A stretch of 64,000 nucleotides of DNA from CAVRIA01 sp963721115 (GTDB lineage Bacteria > Desulfobacterota > Binatia > HRBIN30 > CADEER01), in assembly GCA_963721115.1 (NCBI GenBank), contig CAVRIA010000004.1, positions 620,001-684,000 on the forward strand, written 5' to 3'. Positions within the stretch are counted from its first letter, which is position 1, and each line of letters opens with the position of its first letter. The position numbers and the translations under genes were made by a program. This document shows, in pieces, positions 8,689-23,172 of this stretch. The notes beneath the pieces were generated by a model. The model saw only the letters and a program-made list of their open reading frames with translations, was not told the origin of the DNA and did no database searches.

Positions 8689-9171
8689 TCAGGGAAGGGT
8701 GGGACAGCCGTAGAGGAGATGGTTCACGGCGAGGATGATCTCGTCCACGCCGACGCGCCCGTCTCCGTTCGGGTCGAAGCTGCGGCAGAACCCGAGCGGG
8801 ACGATCTCCAGGTTCTGGCGGATGCCGAGCATCAGGTCGGCGACGGTGACGCGGTTCTGTCCGGAGCAGTCGCCGGCGCAGCAGCTCCCCAGGTGCGCCA
8901 GGCTCTGGCCGCGCACCTGGGCGTGACACGCGTTGGGATAGGTCCTGTGGTCGCAACCGCAGACGGGCGAGACGATCGCGGGGCACAGCCCGTCTTCCGG
9001 CCGAGGGGCGCACTCGCCCGCCCCCCCGCAGTGGCCCGTTGGCCGGGCGCAGTAGCGCTCGCTGCCGCACGTCTGGTCGTCGACGCACGTCTGGGCGGCC
9101 GACGGGGCGGCGTAGCCGGCGATGCCGAGGAGCAGAACGATGGCGGCTGGCGCGCCGCGGATTCTCCACAT
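8689..9171 (-). CDS. Secreted Kazal-type domain plus EF-hand/dockerin-like protein
   Basis: 160 residues with the signal peptide MWRIRGAPAAIVLLLGIAGY ending near APSAAQ. A cysteine-rich middle contains a Kazal-like module (CPAIVSPVCGCDHRTYPNAC, then HLGSC), a fold known from protease inhibitors. The C-terminal half is a dockerin/EF-hand repeat pair: DCSGQNRVTVADLMLGI (degenerate loop) and DPNGDGRVGVDEIILAVNHL (canonical Asp/Asn/Asp loop). It is a short sister of the proteins at 6367-7731 and 59631-61937. Pairing a Kazal domain with calcium repeats suggests an extracellular protease inhibitor or surface-anchored adhesin, but neither is shown. No clear ribosome site precedes the ATG at 9171. 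Confidence 0.8.
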   Translation of the reverse strand: MWRIRGAPAAIVLLLGIAGYAAPSAAQTCVDDQTCGSERYCARPTGHCGGAGECAPRPEDGLCPAIVSPVCGCDHRTYPNACHAQVRGQSLAHLGSCCAGDCSGQNRVTVADLMLGIRQNLEIVPLGFCRSFDPNGDGRVGVDEIILAVNHLLYGCPTLP

Positions 9172-9234
9172 TTGGGGCGCTCTGATACCACTCCGCTCGC
9201 ACCACCGCCAAGCGCCGCGGCCGTCCGAACGGCC

Positions 9235-14781
<5,547 letters not shown>

Positions 14782-14806
14782 CCGCTGCTCGTTCCCCCTC
14801 CTTCTC

Positions 14807-15559
14807 TCATCGCCCGATCGTCATGCCGCCGTCGACGACGACGACCTGGCCGGTGACGAGGTCGGCGGTGATCAGATCGAGGACCACCACGGCGACGTCC
14901 TCGGGCTGGCAGACGCGCTGCAGCGGGGTGCGGCTCGTCGTGTACTGCTTGACGGCCTCGTAGCCCTCGCGGTCCTTCCACCAGCGCGTGTCGATGAAGC
15001 CCGGCGCCACCGCGTTGACGCGGATCTCCGGCGCCAGAGAGCGCGCCAGGGCGACGGTCATGATGTTGAGCGCCGCCTTGGAGGCGCAGTACGGGATCGA
15101 GCTTCCGATGCCGGCGACGCCGGCGACGCTCGAGACGTTGACGACGGCGCCACCGCCGGCCCGCAGGGCGGGAGCCGCCGCCCGTACCGCCTGAAACGGG
15201 CCCCGCAAGTTGACGCCGAGGATTCTGTCCCAGTCGGCGTCCTGCACCGCTTCGAGGTCGGCGTGCGCGATGAACGAGGTGACCCCGGCGTTGTTGACCA
15301 GGACGTCGAGCCGGCCCAGCTCCGAGGTCACCCGGTTCACCATGGCGCGCACGGCTGCGTCGTCGGCGACGTCCGCCTGCACGCACAGGGCGCGAACGCC
15401 GAGGGCGCGGAGCTCCTCGGCGGTGCTCTCGGCCTCGGCGCGCGAGCGCGAGTAGTTCACGGCCACGTCGCAGCCGCGCCGCGCCAGCTCGATGCATACC
15501 GCGCGCCCAGTTCCGACGCCGCCGCCCGTGACCAGGGCGGCCCTGCCCTTGATGTCCAT
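14807..15559 (-). CDS. SDR oxidoreductase, FabG-like 3-oxoacyl reductase
   Basis: 250 residues. The ATG at 15559 follows GGGAGGAACGAG, an excellent ribosome site. Classical short-chain dehydrogenase features are present: the nucleotide loop TGGGVGTGRA near residues 10-19, VNYSRSRAEA after strand 2 (compatible with NADP), NNAGVTS, the catalytic Ser in VNVSSVAG, and YCASK as the YxxxK motif. The end GQVVVVDGGMTI is the common FabG C-terminus. It lies immediately upstream of the single-chain carboxylase in the same direction, which suggests a role in fatty-acid or polyketide chain reduction. Other alcohol substrates are equally possible for this family. Confidence 0.9.
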   Translation of the reverse strand: MDIKGRAALVTGGGVGTGRAVCIELARRGCDVAVNYSRSRAEAESTAEELRALGVRALCVQADVADDAAVRAMVNRVTSELGRLDVLVNNAGVTSFIAHADLEAVQDADWDRILGVNLRGPFQAVRAAAPALRAGGGAVVNVSSVAGVAGIGSSIPYCASKAALNIMTVALARSLAPEIRVNAVAPGFIDTRWWKDREGYEAVKQYTTSRTPLQRVCQPEDVAVVVLDLITADLVTGQVVVVDGGMTIGR

Positions 15560-15652
15560 CTCGTTCCTCCCGATGAGGCACGGTGTGGCAGAATCGGGCC
15601 GGGATTTCACCCCCGGGACACTTTGCCGGCCCATCCGCCCGACCGCCCCGGC

Positions 15653-15729
15653 GGGTTGTTGGTTGTCGAGTTGTCGGGTCGTTGGGTAGATTGATCACCA
15701 ACGACGAACAACCCAACAACTCGACGACC
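15653..15729. repeat. Inverted repeat with GTTGGTT/GTTGTCGG arms (copy A)
   Basis: The left arm (15653-15686; GGGTTGTTGGTTGTCGAGTT) and the right arm (15697-15729; CAACGACGAACAACCCAACA) are imperfect reverse complements around a short loop. It lies between two divergent gene starts, so it is not simply a terminator. Related copies occur at 20901, 37311, 51618 and 52519. Confidence 0.65.
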
Positions 15730-15823
15730 GTCCGTCGGGTTGGCAGAGTGCGCGCCCCGTGCCATGAACGGTACCGTGGCCGGCTGCGGGGGGGTCGGCC
15801 CCCGATGCGAGGAGAGACGCTTC

Positions 15824-16909
15824 ATGGCAGAGGAGAGCAAGGCGACCAACCCGCCCGAGACGATTCCGGTGCGCCAGGACGAGGACTTCGACCGCGACCG
15901 GCTGGCCGGCTTCCTGAGCGGCAAGCTGCCCGGCAGCGATGGGCCGCTCGAGGTGGTGCAGTTCGCCGGCGGGCACGCCAATCTGACGTACCTGCTGCGC
16001 TACGGCGACCGGGAGTACGTCCTGCGCCGCCCGCCGCTCGGTCCGGTGGCGGCCTCGGCGCACGACATGGGGCGCGAGTACCGGGTCCTCTCCGTCCTCT
16101 ACAGGGCGTACCCGATGGCGCCGCGCGCGTTCCTCTACAATGAGGACGTCTCGATCATCGGGGCGCCGTTCTTCGTCATGGAACGGCGGCGCGGCATCGT
16201 CGTGCGGCGCGCCGTGCCGCCGGAGTTCGGCGGCGGCGAGGACGCCGGCGTGAACCGCCGCATGAGCGAGGCATTGATCGATGCGCTGGCCGACCTGCAC
16301 GAGGTCGACTATGCCGCCATCGGCCTCGACACGCTGGGCAAGCCGCAGGGTTTCCTGCGGCGCCAGATCGACGGTTGGACGGCGCGCTACGAGCGCGCCA
16401 GGACGACCGACTGGCCGGTGGTACATGAGCTCGCCGCATGGCTGCGCGAGCGGCTGCCGGAGCCGCCGCCGCCGACGTTGCTGCACAACGACTGGCGGCT
16501 GGACAACATCATGCTGGACGCGAGCGATCCCGGCCGCGTGGAGGCGGTCTTCGACTGGGACATGTGCACGGTGGGCGATCCGCTCGCCGACCTCGGAACC
16601 GTCCTGGCGAGCTGGGTCGAGGCGGGAGAGGGCTTCGGCGGCGCGGTGGGTACCATGCCGTCGCACGTGCCGGGGTTTCTCACCCGCCGCGAGGCGGTCG
16701 AGCGCTACGGCCGACGCCGCGGTGTCGACGTCGGCCAGGTGCCCTACTACTACGTCTTCGGCCTCTTCAAGATCGCCGTCGTCCTGCAGCAGATCTACCA
16801 CCGCTACCATCTGGGCCAGACCAAGGATCAGCGCTTCGCCCCCTTCGAGCAGTTGGCGGAAATGCTGTTCGGGCTGGCCAAGAGCCGCAGCGAAAGCCTG
16901 ACCGTGTAG
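15824..16909 (+). CDS. APH-family phosphotransferase (ACAD10/11-type kinase-like)
   Basis: 361 residues starting MAEESKATNPPETIPVRQDE at an ATG with GAGGAGAG about 9 bases upstream. The aminoglycoside phosphotransferase/protein-kinase-like fold is seen in GGHANLTYLLRYGDREYVLR (N-lobe with the ATP Lys replaced by Arg context), the catalytic loop LLHNDWRLDNIMLD (HxD...N), and the metal-binding VFDWDMCTVGDPLADLG. The sequence style matches bacterial relatives of the kinase domain of ACAD10/ACAD11, which act on hydroxy-acyl groups ahead of acyl-CoA dehydrogenase-like steps. Antibiotic resistance is less likely. It is followed after 46 bases by an RND transporter. Substrate not determinable. Confidence 0.85.
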   Translation: MAEESKATNPPETIPVRQDEDFDRDRLAGFLSGKLPGSDGPLEVVQFAGGHANLTYLLRYGDREYVLRRPPLGPVAASAHDMGREYRVLSVLYRAYPMAPRAFLYNEDVSIIGAPFFVMERRRGIVVRRAVPPEFGGGEDAGVNRRMSEALIDALADLHEVDYAAIGLDTLGKPQGFLRRQIDGWTARYERARTTDWPVVHELAAWLRERLPEPPPPTLLHNDWRLDNIMLDASDPGRVEAVFDWDMCTVGDPLADLGTVLASWVEAGEGFGGAVGTMPSHVPGFLTRREAVERYGRRRGVDVGQVPYYYVFGLFKIAVVLQQIYHRYHLGQTKDQRFAPFEQLAEMLFGLAKSRSESLTV

Positions 16910-16955
16910 CGGTGCGCGACTCGGCCGGGCGAGACGTCGCCGAAGGCGGCGGCGC

Positions 16956-19700
16956 ATGAGGCGCCTACTGGATCTTCCCATCCGCGCGCCGCGCGCGACG
17001 CTGGCCGTCCTGCTCGTCCTGACGGCGTTCTTCGCCTTCTTCGCTCGCTCGATCCGCGTCGACAGCGCGATCGAGAACCTCCTGCCCTCGAACGACCCGG
17101 ACCGCCTCTACTACGACGGCGTGCGCAAGGCGTTCGGCAGCGAGGAGGCGACGGTGATCGGCGTGTTCGCCGACGACGTCTTCGCTCCGCAAACGCTGGC
17201 GACGATCGACGCGCTTTCCGCCGCGCTGGCGAAGATCGATGGCGTGCGCGAGGTTCTCAGCCTGACGACGGTGAAAGGGGTCGAGAGCGGCGACAGCGGC
17301 ATCCGGGTCGGCCGTCTGATGCGCCGCCTGCCCGAGACGCCGGCCGCGGCGGCGGACTTCCGGCGCAAGGTCCTGGCCGATCCGCTGTACGCCGCCAACC
17401 TGGTGTCCGACGACCGCACCGCCACGCCGGTGCTGGTGCTGTTCGAGCCGCTGAGCGACGAGGAGTTTCTCCGCCGCGGCATCGAGACCCGCATCCGCGA
17501 CGTGGTGCAGCGCTTCGGCGACGCGGACCACTTCGCCATCACCGGGATCCAGACGCTCAAGGTGCAGGGGGCGCGCCTCATGGAGCGCGACATGGCCGCC
17601 TTCGTCCCGCTCTCGATCCTGATCGTGGTGGTGGTGCTGGTCTGGGCCTTCCGCACCGTGCGCGGCGTCCTCGTGCCGCTGGCGGCGGTGATCATCGGCG
17701 TGATCTGGACGACCGGCTTCATGGTCCTCGACGGCAGCGCCATCAACATGGGGACGCTGATCCTGCCGCCGCTGCTGATGGCCATCGGCATCGCCTACGC
17801 GATTCACCTGGTCAGTCGCTACTACCAGGAGCTGACGCCGGGGCGGACGCGCCGGCAGGTGGTCGAGGCGGCGATGGAGCACGCGCGGCTGCCGGTGGGC
17901 ATCGCGGCCCTCACCACGCTGCTCGGCTTTGCCAGCCTGACCACGAGCCACATTCGCGCCATCCGCGACTTCGGCTTCTACTCGGTCTTCGGCATCGGCG
18001 CGATCTACGTGATCTCGATCGCCTTCGTTCCGGCGGCGCTGGTACTGCTGCCGGCGGCGCGGCGCAAATGGTCGCCGCGCGACGGCGAGGGCTGGGTGAC
18101 GGTTCTGCTGGAACGGCTCGGTCGCATCTCGATTCACCACCGCTGGGCCGTTCTCTTCGCCGCCAGTGCCATCTGCGCGCTCAGCCTGTGGGGGGTCCGG
18201 CGCATTCGCGTCGAAACCGACTACCTGGGCTTCTTCAGCCCCGCCAGCCAGGTGCGCCGGGAGAACGCGCGCATCGCCGAGCGCCTGGGGGGCACGCAGC
18301 CGATCTACGTCGTCGTGGACGGCGACGGGCCGGGCTCCGTCGCCCGTCTCGACACATTGGGGGCGGTGCGCGATCTGCAGGCGTTCATCGCCGAGCAGCC
18401 GGGCGTCGATACCAGCCTGTCGTTCGCCGACTATCTCTCGGTGGTCTGGCACGCGGTCAACCCCGACGCGACCGCCGATCTGCCCGAGACGCAGGCCGAC
18501 GTCGATCAGCTCATGCTCTTCGTCGATCCGGCCGAGCTGGCACCGGTGGTGACGCGCGACCTCTCGCGCGCCAACATCGTCGCCGGAACCCATCTGTCGG
18601 GCTCGGCCGAGGTCGCCGATTTCGCGCGTCGCGTCGAGGACTACGCACGCACGCGCTTTCGGCGCGGCATCGAGGTGCGCGCGACCGGCACCCTGGTGCT
18701 GCTGAACCGCTCGGCCGACGCGCTGGCGCGCGGACAGATCTTCGGCCTGGCGCAGGTCCTGATCGTGCTTCTCGTCCTCATGTCCCTGATGTTCCTGTCG
18801 CTGCGTTCCGGCCTCCTGTCGCTGGTGCCGAACGTCTTCCCGATCATCGTCCTCTTCGGGGTGATGGGCTGGAGCGGAATCAGCCTCAACATCTCGACCA
18901 GCATGATCGCGGTCATCGCCATCGGCATCGCCGTCGACGACACCATCCACTACCTGAGCGCGTTCAACGCGCGGATCCGCGCCACCGGCAATCCCGAGGA
19001 CGCCATCTTGTACGTCGGTCGCACGGTGGGGCGCCCGATCGTGTTCACCTCCATCGCCCTGGCGGCCGGGTTCCTCGTCGTCTGCCTGTCCAACTTCCAG
19101 CCCATCCAGTACTTCGGCGTTCTGGCCAGCGTGACCATGGTGGTGGCCCTTTTCGCCGATCTCATACTCCTGCCGGCGCTGGTGATGACCACGACGATCA
19201 TCACCGTCTGGGACCTCATGTACGTCAAGCTCGGGCCGGAGCCGCACAGGCAGGTCCCGCTCTTCGCCGGCCTGCGTCCGTTCCAGGCCAAGATCGTCGT
19301 GCTGATGGCCCGCCTGACGTCGGCGCCGCCCGGTACCTTCATCACCCGGTACGGCGAGCTGAAGTCCGAGCTCTACGTCCTGCTCAGCGGCCGCGTCGAC
19401 GTCAGCCGCCACGGCGGCGAGGGGGTGATCCGCAGCCTCGGGCGCGGCGCGGTGATCGGCGAGATGGGCCTGGTGCGCCAGCGCCCGCGCTCGGCCGACG
19501 TCGTCACCAGCAGTGCGGTCGAGTACCTGCTCCTCGACGGCGACTTTCTCCGCCGCATCGAGCGCCGCCACCCGCGCATCGCCGCCAAGGTGTTCCTGAA
19601 CCTGACGCGGGTGCTCAGCGACCGCCTGGAGTCGACGACCGACGAGCTGGTCGCCCTGCGCCAGCGCACCTCCGGTGCACTGCCGATCGAAGAGAAGTGA
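16956..19700 (+). CDS. RND/MMPL-family transporter fused to a C-terminal cyclic-nucleotide-binding domain
   Basis: 914 residues. It has two repeats of the RND lipid-exporter (MMPL/HpnN-like) plan, each with one membrane helix, a periplasmic loop and then a five-helix bundle. Helix 1 is at about 15-32; the first bundle runs about 207-385 (MERDMAAFVPLSILIVVVVL, LPPLLMAIGIAYAIHLVSRY). The second half starts about 400 and its bundle runs about 590-755 (IAVIAIGIAVDDTIHYLSAF). The intramembrane GIAYAIHL/GIAVDDTIHYL motifs place it with proton-driven lipid or hopanoid exporters. Residues of about 775-890 form a cyclic-nucleotide-binding fold (ELYVLLSGRVDVSRHGGEG, GRGAVIGEMGLVRQRPRSAD). This contains the phosphate-binding-cassette equivalent GEMGL...RPRSA. 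The fusion suggests export gated by cAMP or another ligand; this is inference. It ends 7 bases from a convergent gene. Confidence 0.9.
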   Translation: MRRLLDLPIRAPRATLAVLLVLTAFFAFFARSIRVDSAIENLLPSNDPDRLYYDGVRKAFGSEEATVIGVFADDVFAPQTLATIDALSAALAKIDGVREVLSLTTVKGVESGDSGIRVGRLMRRLPETPAAAADFRRKVLADPLYAANLVSDDRTATPVLVLFEPLSDEEFLRRGIETRIRDVVQRFGDADHFAITGIQTLKVQGARLMERDMAAFVPLSILIVVVVLVWAFRTVRGVLVPLAAVIIGVIWTTGFMVLDGSAINMGTLILPPLLMAIGIAYAIHLVSRYYQELTPGRTRRQVVEAAMEHARLPVGIAALTTLLGFASLTTSHIRAIRDFGFYSVFGIGAIYVISIAFVPAALVLLPAARRKWSPRDGEGWVTVLLERLGRISIHHRWAVLFAASAICALSLWGVRRIRVETDYLGFFSPASQVRRENARIAERLGGTQPIYVVVDGDGPGSVARLDTLGAVRDLQAFIAEQPGVDTSLSFADYLSVVWHAVNPDATADLPETQADVDQLMLFVDPAELAPVVTRDLSRANIVAGTHLSGSAEVADFARRVEDYARTRFRRGIEVRATGTLVLLNRSADALARGQIFGLAQVLIVLLVLMSLMFLSLRSGLLSLVPNVFPIIVLFGVMGWSGISLNISTSMIAVIAIGIAVDDTIHYLSAFNARIRATGNPEDAILYVGRTVGRPIVFTSIALAAGFLVVCLSNFQPIQYFGVLASVTMVVALFADLILLPALVMTTTIITVWDLMYVKLGPEPHRQVPLFAGLRPFQAKIVVLMARLTSAPPGTFITRYGELKSELYVLLSGRVDVSRHGGEGVIRSLGRGAVIGEMGLVRQRPRSADVVTSSAVEYLLLDGDFLRRIERRHPRIAAKVFLNLTRVLSDRLESTTDELVALRQRTSGALPIEEK

Positions 19701-19707
19701 GCGCCGA

Positions 19708-20829
19708 TCAGCGCCCGGCGGCGCGGCGGCGCGCTTCGGGGCGGTAACTGGCGGCGGTCGCGGCGTAGACCTCGGACCGGCTCTCTTCGTAGAGGTGGCG
19801 CAGGAGCAACAGGCTCGGGCGCTGCTCGCCGCGCCAGATGGCGAGGATCGTTTCGCGCACGCGCCGGTTGAGGGGAGCGGGGATGCCGAGATCCTCGGCG
19901 CGCCGCACCACCTCGCCGTTCAGAAAGTCGACCGCTGGCGCGCGGCCGCGCTCGATCGCCGTCAGCATCGAGGAGCGCAGGCGGCGGAACTTCGCTCCGA
20001 CGGCGAGCAGCACGGCGTGCTTCGCCATCAGGGTCGGCGAGCCGGGCCCGCTCACGTCGGCCGGCGTCAGGGCGACCCATTCGAGGTCGATGGTGCCCGA
20101 GATCTTCTCCAGGCGGACGTCGCAGGCGCGGGCGACCGCCACCGCCTCTGACATCACCTCCAGGCCGAGCCGGCGCACGAAGCGGTAGCGGACGATCTCG
20201 CCGAGCCGCTGCCCGGCGATCGTGCCCAGCGAGCTGATCGCGCAGTTGATCGCCAGCTTGCTCCAGCGCGCGCCGATCAGATTGGAGGTGACGTCGACGG
20301 GACCGATCGCTTCGAGCAGAGAGCGCAGGACCGGGTAGCGTGCATCGCCGGCGCCGTCGAGGCGCCCGAGCACGAAGCCGCCCGCCGAAGTTCGCTCGTA
20401 GGTCGCCGGCTTCGGCATCGAGCCGCCCCAGGCGACGATGGCGCCGATCGTGCGCTCGGTCCCGGCGATCGGCGCGACGTGCTGTTCGCAGAGGCCGTTC
20501 TGGAAGCAGAGCATGGCGCCGTCCGGCCGCAGGAAGGGCAGGGCGGCACGCGCCGCCTCGACGACTTGCGGCGGCTGCGTGGCGAGGAACACGAAGTCGA
20601 ACTCGCCCACGCCGTCGGGGAGGCTCGCGCAGGCGCGGCCGCGCACCTGGCGCGTCGTTCCGAGATCCTCGACCTCGAGGCCGCGCGCATTGATCGCCTC
20701 GGCGATTGCCGGGTCGTGCGTGACGGCGAGGACGTCGGCGCCCTTCTCCAGCAGGCCGGCGGTGATCAACCCGCCGATCCCGCCGCAACCCATGACCAGA
20801 ATCCTCACCGGTTTCCTCGCGCGCTCCAT
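19708..20829 (-). CDS. 2-dehydropantoate 2-reductase family protein (ApbA/PanE-like)
   Basis: 373 residues beginning MERARKPVRILVMGCGGIGG, with the NADP Rossmann loop GCGGIGG at about 14-20. The family's second signature is present as RWSKLAINCAISSLGTIAGQ, including the catalytic Lys. The C-terminal part holds LMAKHAVLLAVGAKFRRLRS and VDFLNGEVVRRAEDLGIPAP, the substrate-binding helix pattern. It is longer than E. coli PanE (about 300 residues), so it belongs to the broader ketopantoate-reductase-like group and may use another 2-oxo acid. It stands alone on the minus strand. The stretch upstream of the ATG at 20829 includes GGGGACGG as a possible ribosome site. Confidence 0.85.
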   Translation of the reverse strand: MERARKPVRILVMGCGGIGGLITAGLLEKGADVLAVTHDPAIAEAINARGLEVEDLGTTRQVRGRACASLPDGVGEFDFVFLATQPPQVVEAARAALPFLRPDGAMLCFQNGLCEQHVAPIAGTERTIGAIVAWGGSMPKPATYERTSAGGFVLGRLDGAGDARYPVLRSLLEAIGPVDVTSNLIGARWSKLAINCAISSLGTIAGQRLGEIVRYRFVRRLGLEVMSEAVAVARACDVRLEKISGTIDLEWVALTPADVSGPGSPTLMAKHAVLLAVGAKFRRLRSSMLTAIERGRAPAVDFLNGEVVRRAEDLGIPAPLNRRVRETILAIWRGEQRPSLLLLRHLYEESRSEVYAATAASYRPEARRRAAGR

Positions 20830-20900
20830 ATCCGTCCCCGGTCCCTCCAGACGCCGATGATGCCGGCTGGTGCCGAGCGGCGCAAGAGAGGCAGGTGGTC

Positions 20901-20986
20901 GGGTTCTTGGTTGTTGGTTGTTGGTTGTTCGTCGTTGGTGAAGGAAGTCCGTTCTCGAGGAACCAGCAACCAACAACCCAACAACC
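20901..20986. repeat. Inverted repeat with GTTGGTT arms (copy B)
   Basis: Left arm 20901-20935 (GGGTTCTTGGTTGTTGGTTG, then TTGGTTGTTCG); right arm 20961-20986 (AACCAGCAACCAACAACCCA, then ACAACC). The arms pair over about 24 positions. It begins about 70 bases upstream of the reductase start and ends just before the stop of the LpoA-like gene at 20993, so it could end transcription of neither or one gene only. Confidence 0.65.
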
Positions 20987-20992
20987 TGTAGT

Positions 20993-22729
20993 TCAGCCCG
21001 TGGGGGAGGGCGGCGGTACCTCTTCCACCTCTCCCCCGCGCACGCGCAGTAGGATGATCTCGGGTTGCAGGCCCGCCGCCGTGGCGTGCAGGCGTCCGGC
21101 GCCGTGGTAGGCATCCATCGCGTGCAGTTGGCGGGTGACGGCAGCGCGCGTGCCGGCGCCCTTCTGCATGGCGCGGCGCAGCAACATCGCCGAGTCGTAT
21201 CCCTGCGCCTCGAAAACCGTGGGAGGCGCCCCGTGCGCCTGGCGGAAGTGCTCCACGAAGCGCTGCGTGTCGGGGTCGTTGCGGTCGACGTAGAACGCGT
21301 CGGCGAATACCGCCCCCTCGACGGCGCTTCCCGCCTGCGCCAGCGCCACCGGCTGGTTCCAGCTCTCGGTTCCCAGCAGCACCGCCTGCGGCGCGACGGA
21401 GCGGACGGCCGCGGCCACGGCGGCGGCGGTCGGCGCGGCGTCGGGGACGAAGACGGCGTCTACGCCGCCGCCGGCGACCCAGGACCGCACGGCGGCCGCC
21501 TGCGCCGAGAAACCGCGCTGCGCGACGCCGTACGTGCTCGAGCCGACGACGGTGCCGCCCTGTCGTTCGATCTCCTCCCGAAAGCGCTCGGCGAAGGTGC
21601 GACCGTACGAATCGTTCGGGTGAATGATGCCGAAGCGCCGCAGGCCGAGACCGCGAATCGCGTACTGGCCCAGGGCGCGGGTTTGACCCCGCTGCGTGAC
21701 GGCCGCCTGCAGGACGAACGGGCCTTCGAAGCCCTCGCGCTGCGAGAGCAGGAGCACGGGTATGCCGGCCTTCTCCGCCAGCGGCGCCACCACGGCGGCT
21801 TCGCTGCTGCGCAGCGGGCCGATGATCGCCAGGACGGTTGGATCGGCGGCGAGCTGCCGGAAGAGATCCACCGCGACCTCGGGGTCGCCTCCCGTGTCGC
21901 GCACCACCAGCGTGCTCGGCGCGTCGAGCAGAGCCAGGCGCAGCCCCTGCAAGGCGCGCTGGCCGTAGGTTCGGTCCGGACCGGTCAGCGGCAGCAACAG
22001 GCCGATCCGGCCCGTCGGACCGCTCGGGCCCGCTTGCTCGCTCGGCGGGCTCGGCTCCGCCATCGCCTCGGCTCGCTCTTCCGCCTGCCGCTCCCGCTCC
22101 GTCTCCGGTACGAAGGACGGAGCGGCCTCGGCCGCCGCGGGCTCCGCGCCCGCCGGCGTCTTTTCCTCGGCCGCCGCAACGGTCCGCCCTGGGACCGGCG
22201 CGCCGGGCAGACGCGCGGCCACCATCGCGGCGATTTCCGGAGTCGTCAGTAGGTCGCCGACCTGGCGCAGATCCTCATCGCTCATGTGGTCGACTGCCTC
22301 TTGAATGCGCGCGCGCAGGAGCGACCGATCACGTTCTGTGCCGCGGTTCCACGCCGTGTCCCAGGCGAGGAGGGCTTCGCCCGGCTGGCCGAGCTCGTAG
22401 AAGGCGTCGCCGCGCAATGCAGCCGTCTGCGTGCCGCGTTGCTCGGGGAACTCGTGCTCGAGCTCGGCGAGGGCGTCGAGCGTAGCGTGGTAGTTCCGCA
22501 GCCCGTACTCGGCCTGAGCGAGCTGATAGTACGCACGAGCCCGGTAGGCGCGGTCCCCGCCCGCGGCGAGGTAGCCGGCGAAGCCCTGCGCGGCCTCGGC
22601 GTAGTTGCCGCGCCGCAGGGCGTCGTCGGCGTGCACATAGCCCATCGGGGGGGCATAGGGAATGCCGGAGTACGTGCTGCAGGCCGCCAAGCCCAAGACC
22701 AAGACCAAGAGAAAGCTGAGCTGTCGCAT
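20993..22729 (-). CDS. LpoA-like / branched-chain-binding-fold lipoprotein
   Basis: 578 residues. The N-terminus MRQLSFLLVLVLGLAACSTY has a clear lipobox (LAAC), so it is an envelope lipoprotein. Residues of about 30-170 form TPR-like helices (ADDALRRGNYAEAAQGFAGY; YYQLAQAEYGLRNYHATLDA). After an acidic Pro/Glu-rich linker (about 190-240), residues 250-575 are a type-1 periplasmic-binding fold: GRIGLLLPLTGPDRTYGQRA, LAIIGPLRSSEAAVVAPLAE, FGIIHPNDSYGRTFAERFRE. TPR plus this fold is the layout of LpoA, the outer-membrane activator of penicillin-binding protein 1A, so a role in peptidoglycan synthesis is likely. A ligand-sensing ABC-type protein is the alternative. No obvious ribosome site is seen. 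A second exported protein is encoded 80 bases upstream. Confidence 0.85.
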   Translation of the reverse strand: MRQLSFLLVLVLGLAACSTYSGIPYAPPMGYVHADDALRRGNYAEAAQGFAGYLAAGGDRAYRARAYYQLAQAEYGLRNYHATLDALAELEHEFPEQRGTQTAALRGDAFYELGQPGEALLAWDTAWNRGTERDRSLLRARIQEAVDHMSDEDLRQVGDLLTTPEIAAMVAARLPGAPVPGRTVAAAEEKTPAGAEPAAAEAAPSFVPETERERQAEERAEAMAEPSPPSEQAGPSGPTGRIGLLLPLTGPDRTYGQRALQGLRLALLDAPSTLVVRDTGGDPEVAVDLFRQLAADPTVLAIIGPLRSSEAAVVAPLAEKAGIPVLLLSQREGFEGPFVLQAAVTQRGQTRALGQYAIRGLGLRRFGIIHPNDSYGRTFAERFREEIERQGGTVVGSSTYGVAQRGFSAQAAAVRSWVAGGGVDAVFVPDAAPTAAAVAAAVRSVAPQAVLLGTESWNQPVALAQAGSAVEGAVFADAFYVDRNDPDTQRFVEHFRQAHGAPPTVFEAQGYDSAMLLRRAMQKGAGTRAAVTRQLHAMDAYHGAGRLHATAAGLQPEIILLRVRGGEVEEVPPPSPTG

Positions 22730-22809
22730 CGAGATGGGCTTATCCGAGCAACTCGCCCGGTTTGTCAAGAACTCAGGAACGCGCTCCGGCAATGGCGCGG
22801 CCGCTTCGC

Positions 22810-23172
22810 TCATCGCGAGCGGCCGGCGCCCGTCCACGGGAACTCGGGCTCCGGCCGGGGCCGCCGTGTCCGCACTCGCCGGCGCGCTGCGCGGCGCGGC
22901 GGGTGCGGGGTGGGAGCGGCGCGCGGGGCCGACGGCGTGCGCCGCGGCGGTGCCGTCGCTGTGTCCGGTGGACTGGCTGTCGGGGACGCGCCCTGCGCCT
23001 GCGCCCGGGTCGGTGGCGCCGTGGCGGCGAGCGCCGCCGCCGGCGTCGTCGCCGGTGAGGCCGCGGCGGTCGGCGTGAGAACCTCGTTCCACTCCAGCGG
23101 AGCGGCCTGGGCGTGCGCGCACGACAGAAGCGCCAGCGCAGCCAACCCGATCCAGAATCGTCCCGTCCGCAT
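22810..23172 (-). CDS. Small exported Pro/Ala/Arg-rich protein, function unknown
   Basis: About 120 residues from the ATG at 23172 (or 127 from 23193). MRTGRFWIGLAALALLSCAH then AQAAPLEWNE is a signal peptide with possible cleavage after AQA, or a lipobox-like LLSC. The rest is low complexity: Ala/Thr/Pro-rich, then a basic Arg/Pro tail (RRVRTRRPRPEPEFPW). No family is recognised. A frame change partway through cannot be excluded because the C-terminal half looks like GC-biased translation. It lies upstream of the LpoA-like gene on the same strand, and the two are probably co-transcribed. Confidence 0.5.
   Translation of the reverse strand: MRTGRFWIGLAALALLSCAHAQAAPLEWNEVLTPTAAASPATTPAAALAATAPPTRAQAQGASPTASPPDTATAPPRRTPSAPRAAPTPHPPRRAARRRVRTRRPRPEPEFPWTGAGRSR

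Noticed and set aside
15824..16909. Aminoglycoside resistance gene
   Set aside because: It has the APH fold, but the sequence style and neighbours fit an acyl-metabolism kinase-like protein, and no drug-specific feature is visible.
16965..19571. An 868-codon minus-strand frame opposite the RND transporter
   Set aside because: Asp/Arg/His-rich antisense shadow with no membrane segments or motif; the transporter on the plus strand is certain.
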